From contig CAYUIG010000049.1 of the NCBI GenBank assembly GCA_964444685.1, forward strand, positions 1 through 24,205: DNA of 24,205 bases. The letters run 5' to 3'. Shown here one piece after another: positions 7,847-13,556 of the stretch (position 1 is its first letter; each line of letters begins with the position of its first letter). Source of the DNA: CAYUIG01 sp964444685. Its GTDB lineage: Bacteria > Gemmatimonadota > Gemmatimonadetes > Longimicrobiales > RSA9. Both the position numbers and the translations under genes were made by a program. The notes beneath the pieces were generated by a model. The model ran no database searches. It had not been told where the DNA came from and saw only the letters and a program-made list of their open reading frames with translations.

Positions 7847-8284
7847 TCAGAGGTCCAGGTTGAAGGTCACGGTGTCGCTGCCGACCGCGACCTTGAACTC
7901 CCACCAGCCGCCCATGTTGAAGCGCACGCCCTCGATCACGTAGACCCCGTCGCCGGGGTTGGCGGTGACCTTCGGGCGGGTGGGCAGGCCGTGGCCGTGC
8001 TCGGGCATGCCGCCATCGATCGCGACCGTGGCACCGTCGACCGGGCTGCCGGACGCGTCGGTGATGCGCACGCGCACCGTCTGGAGCTTGCGGACCTTCA
8101 GCGCCACGTCCGGCTGGAGCGTGGCCATGTACGCGCCGCTCTGCGACGCGCGCGGCCCGAGCCCGAACTCGCTCTCTGCGGGGCGCACGGCGCCGGTGCC
8201 GCCGATTCCGAACATGTGGCCGACGTGGGCGCAGCCGCCGATCGCGAGCGTGGCTGCGGCGAGGAGCATCAGGGTCTTCTTCAC
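7847..8284 (-). CDS. Lipoprotein with YtkA/FixH-like domain
   Basis: This 145-residue lipoprotein begins MKKTLMLLAAATLAIGGC, a signal peptide with a lipobox at IGGC and lipidated Cys18. The mature part is a small beta-sandwich similar to the YtkA/FixH-like family: the pattern RVRITDASGSPVDGATVAID, the His/Met-containing GGMPEHGHGLPT, then GDGVYVIEGVRFNMGGWWEF. The His and Met residues make metal (copper) binding conceivable, but this is inference. The start is GTG at 8284, supported by AGGAGG five bases upstream. It is the first gene of the operon with the di-haem peroxidase, so a partner role in periplasmic redox chemistry is plausible. Its promoter must lie in the 150-base region shared with the divergent AraC-type gene. 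Confidence 0.75.
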   Translation of the reverse strand: MKKTLMLLAAATLAIGGCAHVGHMFGIGGTGAVRPAESEFGLGPRASQSGAYMATLQPDVALKVRKLQTVRVRITDASGSPVDGATVAIDGGMPEHGHGLPTRPKVTANPGDGVYVIEGVRFNMGGWWEFKVAVGSDTVTFNLDL

Positions 8285-8367
8285 GATTTCCTCCTGTCAT
8301 CTCGGTTGCATTCGCTGCGTGGAGGAAATCTGCTTTGCGGGTGGCGTTGCCGATTGAATGCCGCGAC

Positions 8368-8404
8368 CGAGTTCCTTGGACGGAGTACGCGAGTTCCTTG
8401 AACG
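8368..8404 (+). promoter_or_regulatory. Direct-repeat operator, probably for the AraC-type regulator
   Basis: CGAGTTCCTTGGACG (8368-8382) and CGAGTTCCTTGAACG (8390-8404) are identical at 14 of 15 positions and start 22 bases apart, close to two helical turns. Tandem same-face sites of this length are what AraC-family regulators normally bind. They lie between the divergent regulator and the peroxidase operon, so they could serve both. Confidence 0.6.
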
Positions 8405-8426
8405 AACCGGCTGCGGGCGGTAGCGT
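8399..8426 (+). promoter_or_regulatory. Candidate promoter of the AraC-type gene
   Basis: TTGAAC (8399-8404, inside the second operator copy) and TAGCGT (8421-8426) are 16 bases apart and end eight bases before the ATG at 8435. No good Shine-Dalgarno sequence is present, so the transcript would have a very short leader or none. The overlap of the -35 box with the operator copy fits autoregulation. Consensus reading only. Confidence 0.35.
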
Positions 8427-8434
8427 GGGCGCCC

Positions 8435-8694
8435 ATGAGCGACGACGCCCCTCACGGACTTGCCCGGTGGTACGTCTGGGACGGTGGCTTCCTCGCCGTG
8501 GGGCACAGCCGCGGCGTGGTGCCGCCGCACTCCCATCACGCGATACAGCTCTGTCTGGGTCTCGACCGTCCTGTTCGGATCCGGGACCCCGAGAGCGAAT
8601 GGCGCTCCGGCGGCGGCTTCCTCGTCCGGCCCGACGCGCCGCACAGCTTCGATGGCGATGGCGTGCCGGCCGCGATGCTGTTCGTCGAGCCGGA
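8435..8694 (+). CDS. AraC-family-like regulator, N-terminal sensor domain only (cut by assembly gap)
   Basis: Eighty-six residues are visible before the N run. They form the cupin-like sensor domain typical of AraC-family regulators: WYVWDGGFLAVGHSRGVVPP, then HSHHAIQLCLGLDRPV (the first cupin His cluster, with H53-type spacing to later strands), then GGGFLVRPDAPHSFDGDG. The C-terminal double helix-turn-helix, which would prove the family, falls in the gap, so a plain cupin-domain protein is the alternative. The divergent position relative to the peroxidase operon and the upstream direct repeats support a regulator. The ATG at 8435 has no clear ribosome-binding site. The gap length is a placeholder, so the full length is unknown. 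Confidence 0.7.
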
Positions 8695-8794
8695 NNNNNN
8701 NNNNNNNNNNNNNNNNNNNNNNNNNNNNNNNNNNNNNNNNNNNNNNNNNNNNNNNNNNNNNNNNNNNNNNNNNNNNNNNNNNNNNNNNNNNNNN
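8695..8794. other. Assembly gap of 100 N
   Basis: Exactly 100 N, the usual placeholder for a scaffold join of unknown size. It hides the 3' end of the plus-strand AraC-like gene and the 3' end of the minus-strand ADP-ribosylglycohydrolase. Because the missing parts of both genes together need several hundred bases, the true gap must be longer than 100 bases if the join is right. Confidence 0.98.
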
Positions 8795-9594
8795 GCGGAC
8801 GCGCCGTACATCGCGCCCGCGATCTGTCCGCACACCGCGCCGGTCGTATCCGCATCATCGCCAAGGTTGACGGCGTTCAGCACGGCGCTGCGGAAGTCGT
8901 TCGTATGGTGGACGGCCCAGAGTGCGGCCTCGAGCGACTGCACGACGTAACCCGTGCCGCGGATCTCCGGAGGCTGCTTCGTTCGAAACGATCCGCTCGC
9001 GATTTCCGCCACGCGCGGACTTAGATCTTCCGGTTCGGACCACTCGGCGCCATCGAGTATGCGCACGATGATGGCGGCCATGTAGCGACACGCATCGATG
9101 GCCTCGCGCGCAGCGTGCGTCGTCCGCGAACTGTCCGCGGCACGTGCGATCGCGGTGGACGCGTCGCCCGAAAAGAACAGCGGGATGGGCGCGAGGCGCA
9201 TGATCGAGCCGTTGCCCGCGGTGCTGGCGGCTTCATCTCCGCTGAACGGTTCACCCGTGCGCTCGAAGCGTTCGAGTGCGGCGCGCGTGGTGTTACCGAT
9301 GTCGAAGCAACGGCCCGTGCTCGACAGATAGCCTTCGCGGTACCAGCGCAGGTAGCGGCGCATCTGGTCGAGCGGATCGAAGCCGCGCTGCTCGACCAGG
9401 CTCTCGGCGAGACACAGTGCCATGGACGTGTCATCGGTCCATTGGCCGGGGGCGAGGCCGAACGTGCCGCCGCCGAGCATGCGGTCGATCGGCTCGAACG
9501 TGCCGGGCGCGCGGAACTCGAGCGTGGTGCCGAGTGCGTCGCCTATGGCGAGGCCGAGGAGCGCGCCGCGGTAGCGGTCGCGTCGATCGGTCAC
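8795..9594 (-). CDS. ADP-ribosylglycohydrolase family protein (3' end lost in gap)
   Basis: Enzymes of this family (DraG/ARH type) remove ADP-ribose from proteins, RNA or small molecules using two magnesium ions. Visible signatures are GLAIGDALG (14-22), GQWTDDTSMAL (50-60; Thr53, Asp54, Asp55 are metal ligands), NGSIMRLAP (128-136) and NLGDDADTTGAVCGQIAGA (243-261; Asp247, Asp249, Thr250 complete the metal site). The 266 residues seen hold the whole active site; about 20-40 C-terminal residues are missing in the N run. The start is GTG at 9594, overlapping the TGA of the upstream gene as GTGA, so translation is coupled to the DUF2325-like protein. Its substrate may be linked to that neighbour, which is inference. 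Confidence 0.92.
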
Positions 9595-11786
9595 TGCGTT
9601 GCGCGCCAGAGTGCGTCTTCGAGTCCACGCAGGCCGCCGGTGTTCACGAACTCGCAGCGAATGCCGGCGGAATTGCACGCGTCGCGGATGGCTTCACTGA
9701 CGGAGTGTCCCATGAAGCGGATGCGCAGCAGCACGAGGCCGTAGCGCCCCGAGCGGATGCGTCCGGCGTATGCCGCGATGTCGTCGCTCTCAGTGCGAAA
9801 GCTCTCAGCGACATCGACTTTCGCACCGGTCAGCTCTACGAGCGCTTCCGTGTAATGCGGCTTCTCGAAGCCGCCCACGATGAGGATCGAGCTGTTCTTC
9901 AGTCGTGCACGCACGTGCTCCGCGCGGCGCTCGCGGTCGCTGGTCCGCCACTCGTCCAAAGCCTGCACGTCCCGCCATGCGGCTTCGACGCGGGCGGTGG
10001 CCTCCTTCAGCCATTCGGGCGCGGTGCCGCCTGCCGCGGCCATGAGCCCGCGTGCGCGCTCGATCGCGTCGGTGGCATCGCCCAGGTCACCGGTCCTGGA
10101 TGCATCGTATGCGAGTTCGACGAGAAGGTGTGCGGCCTCCTCCGTGCGGCCCGCTTCATCGAGACGGTCCGCGAGCCTGTGATGCAGCCGGTCGCGGTGC
10201 GCGCGCGACAGGCGGTTCGCGGCCATCTTCAGTCGTGCGATTGCCTCGTCGAGCCGGCCCGTGCCGGCCAGGTTGTTGATGCGGTGCTCGAGGAGGTCGA
10301 AGAGGTCGCCGCTGTCGTCATCGGGAGCCAGCTCGATGGCGGCGTCCGCGATCACCGGCTGGGAGAGGCGGAGCGTGCGCCGGCGCTCCTGGAGGAAGCT
10401 CCACGCCTCCTGCTGATCCCCGGTGTGCAGGAAGAAGTGCTCGGCCGTATCGGCAATGAGCTCGGGAGACGTGAGCCGCCGGCCGACGCGCTCGAGGATC
10501 GCGTGCAGGTCGTCGCCGTCCGGAATGCGTGACATCAGCTCGCGCACGAACCTGTCCAGCTCGGGCGGCTGAATCTCGTCCAGCAGCTTCAGCAGCTGGT
10601 CCAGACGGTTCTCCTCCTCGAGGTCCACGTTCGCGAGCAGCGCCGCGGCCGCGCGCACGTTCCCGCGACGCACGTGTTCGGCGATCAGCAGGAACCGCGC
10701 AGCATCGTCGAGGCGCTCCGTGTCGAGTGCGCGCAGCGCGTCGTACGCCGCCGTCGCGTCACCGGTGTCGTGAAGCAGGATGGCGCGCCGCTCCGCGATG
10801 CGATGTTCGTCGGGGAGCAGTCGCAGGAAAGATTCCGCAACACGCAGCTCGCGGACGGGATCCACGAGTCCGCGCGTGGCCTGCCACGCATCGAGCAGTG
10901 CGGTTCGTTCGATGCTCACCGCTTCGCTCGTGCGCGTGGCGGCCGCTTCGGTGCGCGGGGCGGGGAAGCGCAGCACCAGCGCGGTGTGCTGCGCCGGATT
11001 CGGCGACAGCTGCACCGTGAGCTCCGGCGCCGGGCCGGTCGCGCGCAGCTTCACGACGCTCTCCCCATCCCGGGGGACGTCAGCCGGTGCCGCCGCCTTG
11101 AGGGAATCCTTCGATGTGATCGCTTCCAGCTGGAGCGCCGCGAGTGCTTCATCCGTCATATGCGGATTGTGGAAGCGCAGCAACAGCTCCGCTTCGACTC
11201 CGCGCGGCAACGGCTCGCGCCGCGCCGCGTGCAGCTGGCCGTTCACACGCAGGCCGGCCGAGCGGAAGAAGGCAGAGTCGGCGTATGGACGTTCGCCTTC
11301 GCCGCCTTCGATGCCGAGCGCAGCATCGATCGCGCTCTTCCACCCCGCGTCCTCGTCCTCATCGAACCATGCGACGAGCCGCGTGTCGTCCCGGCGCGGC
11401 GCCACGAACTTCTCGCCGGGCAGGTCTCCGTTCTGAGCATCGCGCAGCGCCCGGGCGAACCCTGACCGATCGGATGCGCCGATCCACGTCCCCAGCTGCA
11501 CCCACAGCCGCAGCGACAGCGGCTCCCAGCGCGCCTCCACCACCTCGCCCGCTCTCACAGGAGCGAACGTCGTGTATGGCCGCTCCGTCAGAACGAATGC
11601 GGCGCGATCGCCGCGCGCGATCGTCCCTTCGTCGAAGTACTCCGCCGCCACCCACGACCGGTTCCACGCAACCTCCACGACCGTGCCGCGTTCCGCCGCG
11701 AGGAGGTGGAGGTTCTGCTGGCGGTACAGAGGCCGCCGCGCCGACTTGAAGAGATAGATCGCAGGCTGATACGTGGACTGTCCCAT
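9591..11786 (-). CDS. Large helical-repeat protein with C-terminal DUF2325-like domain
   Basis: This is a 731-residue cytoplasmic protein with no signal peptide or membrane segment. Residues 1 to about 105 form a compact, beta-rich head (YLFKSARRPLYRQQNLHLLA, then VVEVAWNRSWVAAEYF) that I do not recognise. A second beta-rich region reaches about residue 285. Residues 290-610 are helical, TPR-like or other solenoid repeats. The last 100 residues, from 632 (SSILIVGGFEKPHYTEALVE) to the end (CEFVNTGGLRGLEDALW), match the pattern of DUF2325, a Rossmann-like domain of unknown function. The ATG at 11786 lacks a Shine-Dalgarno sequence but has TATAAT six bases upstream, suggesting a leaderless transcript. 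Its stop overlaps the ADP-ribosylglycohydrolase start. The pair could be a stress or conflict module; no function is proved. Confidence 0.8.
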   Translation of the reverse strand: MGQSTYQPAIYLFKSARRPLYRQQNLHLLAAERGTVVEVAWNRSWVAAEYFDEGTIARGDRAAFVLTERPYTTFAPVRAGEVVEARWEPLSLRLWVQLGTWIGASDRSGFARALRDAQNGDLPGEKFVAPRRDDTRLVAWFDEDEDAGWKSAIDAALGIEGGEGERPYADSAFFRSAGLRVNGQLHAARREPLPRGVEAELLLRFHNPHMTDEALAALQLEAITSKDSLKAAAPADVPRDGESVVKLRATGPAPELTVQLSPNPAQHTALVLRFPAPRTEAAATRTSEAVSIERTALLDAWQATRGLVDPVRELRVAESFLRLLPDEHRIAERRAILLHDTGDATAAYDALRALDTERLDDAARFLLIAEHVRRGNVRAAAALLANVDLEEENRLDQLLKLLDEIQPPELDRFVRELMSRIPDGDDLHAILERVGRRLTSPELIADTAEHFFLHTGDQQEAWSFLQERRRTLRLSQPVIADAAIELAPDDDSGDLFDLLEHRINNLAGTGRLDEAIARLKMAANRLSRAHRDRLHHRLADRLDEAGRTEEAAHLLVELAYDASRTGDLGDATDAIERARGLMAAAGGTAPEWLKEATARVEAAWRDVQALDEWRTSDRERRAEHVRARLKNSSILIVGGFEKPHYTEALVELTGAKVDVAESFRTESDDIAAYAGRIRSGRYGLVLLRIRFMGHSVSEAIRDACNSAGIRCEFVNTGGLRGLEDALWRATQ

Positions 11787-11792
11787 AGGAGC

Positions 11793-11798
11793 ATTATA
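11793..11798 (-). promoter_or_regulatory. Consensus -10 box for a leaderless transcript
   Basis: On the minus strand TATAAT occupies 11798-11793, and the next six bases (GCTCCT) run directly into the ATG at 11786. Transcription usually begins six to eight bases after the -10 box, which places the first base on or next to the start codon. No purine-rich ribosome-binding site is present. No good -35 box is seen 15-19 bases upstream. Confidence 0.6.
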
Positions 11799-11830
11799 GG
11801 GCCATGCACTGTCTTCCGCAGCGCTCGAAG

Positions 11831-11865
11831 CGTCAGGGGGCGAGTGCAGATTTCTGCCCCTGACG
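11831..11865. terminator. Hairpin downstream of the SGNH hydrolase gene
   Basis: CGTCAGGGG (11831-11839) pairs perfectly with CCCCTGACG (11857-11865), with an inner CAGA/TCTG stem in the loop. It lies 29 bases after the stop of the minus-strand SGNH gene. No T-run follows, so factor-independent termination is only possible, not shown. Confidence 0.45.
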
Positions 11866-11878
11866 AGGGATCACTCCG

Positions 11879-11894
11879 CGTTCCCGCGGGAACG
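11879..11894. repeat. Perfect 16-base palindrome abutting a stop codon
   Basis: CGTTCCCGCGGGAACG is self-complementary over all 16 bases and directly touches the stop codon of the SGNH gene (TGA on the minus strand, 11897-11895). As RNA it would form a tight stem just after the stop, which could protect the 3' end; as DNA it could bind a dimeric protein. Confidence 0.5.
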
Positions 11895-12506
11895 TCAGGC
11901 TGAGCGGATCGCGTCGAGGATTGCAGCGGCGATGCGTGCGCCCCCGCGCTCGCTCGGCTCGATCGGGTTCCAGTAGTGCTCGCGTTGATTGCAGACGCGC
12001 CGCAGGTCGACGACCGGGATCGAGCGGTCGGCCGCGGCCTCGAGGATCTCGTGATCGAAGATCCGGAGTGCAGTCTCGATCATGGCCGCTTCAGGCTCCG
12101 GGAACGCTCCGCCGTAGACCGTGCATACGATCGCGGGCAATCCGACGCTCGCTACCTCATCGAGTGCAGTGCGGTACTCCTCCCCGAACGCCAGTGCGCG
12201 GTCGCGAACGCGCATCAGCGCTTCGCCAACAGTGGTTGCGGGTTCGCGCAGCATATCGAGGTGCGTCAGCAGATCGTTGCCGCCGACGCTCAACGCGACG
12301 TGTGTGACCGGCGTGCGCGCGTGCAGTGCCCGCAGGCGGCGGAGCTGGTCCGGAATCGCCGCGGTCGTGGCACCATCCACCGCGAGCAGGGTGGCGTGAC
12401 CATGGTCACCCAGGAGCTCTTCCAGGTGTGTGACGACGTCGGGTCCGCCGTCCGTGTAGGCGGCGTTGTCGAAGGTCGAATCACCGAGCAGGGCGATGTG
12501 GATCAT
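11895..12506 (-). CDS. SGNH/GDSL-family hydrolase with altered catalytic block
   Basis: This 203-residue cytoplasmic protein has the SGNH hydrolase fold, a family of esterases and lipases. Block I is LLGDSTFDN, with nucleophile Ser10. Block III is SVGGNDLL (73-80), with the oxyanion Asn77. At block V, where the family has Asp-x-x-His, the sequence reads NPIEPSERGG (180-189), so Glu183 stands where His is expected. The enzyme may use a different base, or be a conserved variant subgroup. There is no signal peptide. The ATG at 12506 has GGGAGG nine bases upstream. The gene is divergent from the NTF2/Nudix pair, with 134 bases between. The natural substrate is unknown. Confidence 0.85.
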   Translation of the reverse strand: MIHIALLGDSTFDNAAYTDGGPDVVTHLEELLGDHGHATLLAVDGATTAAIPDQLRRLRALHARTPVTHVALSVGGNDLLTHLDMLREPATTVGEALMRVRDRALAFGEEYRTALDEVASVGLPAIVCTVYGGAFPEPEAAMIETALRIFDHEILEAAADRSIPVVDLRRVCNQREHYWNPIEPSERGGARIAAAILDAIRSA

Positions 12507-12563
12507 CGTTGTGCGCCTCCCTGGCGGAATATGGTACATCTCGGGGGTGATCGCCCGCGAGGC

Positions 12564-12593
12564 TTGCCGGGCGGAGCCGCGGACACGTAAGCT
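12564..12593 (+). promoter_or_regulatory. Candidate promoter of the NTF2-like/Nudix operon
   Basis: TTGCCG (12564-12569) and TAAGCT (12588-12593) are separated by 18 bases, about 47 bases before the ATG at 12641. The same -35 hexamer and spacing occur in the candidate promoter of the TPR gene in this window. Consensus reading only. Confidence 0.35.
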
Positions 12594-12640
12594 CGCGGCC
12601 GAATCGACTGGACTCCACGACACCCGACCCGGCGGACCCC

Positions 12641-13033
12641 ATGACGAATCTGGATCGCGCGAGGCGATACATCGAGGCGGTCGAACGAGGCGTGTACGGC
12701 GACGAGCTGGCGGCCTTCTTCACGCCGGACGTGATACAGGAAGAGCTGCCGAACGCGATGACGCCGAAGGGGGCGCGGCGTGGGCTGGAGCAGATCCTCG
12801 AGTCCGCGGAGCGCGGGAAGAAGCTGATGGTGTCGCAGCGATACGCGATCCGCAGCATGATCGCAGACGGCGATCAGGTGGCGCTGGAAGTCGAGTGGAG
12901 CGGGAGGCTCGCGGTACCGGTGCCGGGCATACCCGCAGGCGGAGTGATGCGTGCGCACATCGCGATCTTCGTGTTGTTCCGTGACGGCCGGATCGCGGCG
13001 CAGCGCAACTACGACTGCTTCGAGCCGGCGTGA
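12641..13033 (+). CDS. NTF2-like / SnoaL-like protein
   Basis: This 130-residue protein fits the NTF2-like cone fold. An N-terminal helix pair is followed by FFTPDVIQEELPNA, a helix of the type that lines the pocket, and a curved sheet (DQVALEVEWSGRL, then MRAHIAIFVLFRDGRIAAQRNYDCFEP) ending in the usual Arg-x-Tyr-Asp-Cys-like strand. Proteins of this fold are small-molecule isomerases, hydrolases or binding proteins; the active-site residues cannot be chosen here. The ATG at 12641 has only a weak GGCGGA upstream. The gene overlaps the Nudix gene by the four bases GTGA, so the two are made together and may both deal with damaged or unwanted metabolites, which is inference. Confidence 0.85.
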   Translation: MTNLDRARRYIEAVERGVYGDELAAFFTPDVIQEELPNAMTPKGARRGLEQILESAERGKKLMVSQRYAIRSMIADGDQVALEVEWSGRLAVPVPGIPAGGVMRAHIAIFVLFRDGRIAAQRNYDCFEPA

Positions 13034-13419
13034 ACGAAACGCCGGTGCGGGTCCTCGCGGCGGTGATCCGTCGCGGCGGCCGCTACCTCCTGTGTCGCCG
13101 GCCTGCGCACAAGCGGCACGGCGGGCTGTGGGAGTTCCCGGGCGGGAAGATCGAGGCCGGTGAGTCCCTGTACGACGTCGCCAGCAGGGAGCTGCGTGAG
13201 GAGCTGGGGGTGGAAGTGACGCGGTGTGCAGAAGCTCCGCGCTTCGAAACCCGGGATGCCGGCTCTCCGTTCGTGATCGAATTCACAGACATCGAGATTC
13301 GCGGCGAGCCGCGCGCCCTGGAGCACGAGGAAGTGCGCTGGGTGGAAGCGGACGAGCTGGATGCCATGGATCTGGCCCCGGCGGACCGGCTTTTCGCGCA
13401 GTCGCTGCGAGAGACCTGA
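13030..13419 (+). CDS. MutT-type Nudix hydrolase
   Basis: This 129-residue cytosolic enzyme of the MutT branch hydrolyses nucleoside diphosphates linked to another group, typically 8-oxo-dGTP to the monophosphate. The Nudix box is complete at residues 39-61: GKIEAGE, seven residues, then RELREELGV, with the metal-binding Glu54, Glu57 and Glu58. The segment GGLWEFPGGK (31-40) just before it is the typical MutT context, and RRPAHKRHGG is the usual basic loop. Length is normal for MutT. Translation begins at GTG 13030, overlapping the upstream TGA. Substrate preference within the MutT-like group cannot be proved by sequence, so no symbol is given. A strong hairpin lies beyond its 3' end. Confidence 0.93.
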   Translation: MNETPVRVLAAVIRRGGRYLLCRRPAHKRHGGLWEFPGGKIEAGESLYDVASRELREELGVEVTRCAEAPRFETRDAGSPFVIEFTDIEIRGEPRALEHEEVRWVEADELDAMDLAPADRLFAQSLRET

Positions 13420-13501
13420 CGGCGCACCTCTTGCTCTTGCAAGGGGGCGAGAGCGGGCAGCCGGACCGGGACGACCGGATCCGCTGAGACGGATAGACGC
13501 G

Positions 13502-13550
13502 ACGCAGCAGGAGACGCCCGCGGCCCGACCGGCTGCGGGCGTCTCTGCGT
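13502..13550. terminator. Strong shared hairpin between convergent genes
   Basis: GAGACGCCCGC (13511-13521) pairs perfectly over 11 bases with 13535-13545. An outer stem, ACGCA (13502-13506) with TGCGT (13546-13550), extends it past a four-base bulge. It stands between the plus-strand Nudix gene (stop at 13419) and the minus-strand pentapeptide gene (stop at 13557) and could block read-through from both sides. There is no T-run, as is common in GC-rich genomes. Confidence 0.7.
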
Positions 13551-13556
13551 GAGGAA

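Noticed and set aside
8536..9678. One continuous frame across the N run joining the ADP-ribosylglycohydrolase to sequence opposite the AraC-like gene
   Set aside because: The N run is untranslated filler, so the continuity is an artefact; the sequence left of the gap codes on the plus strand.
13420..13556. Possible small RNA between the Nudix and pentapeptide genes
   Set aside because: The only structure is the strong hairpin, which is better explained as a terminator; no promoter of its own is visible.
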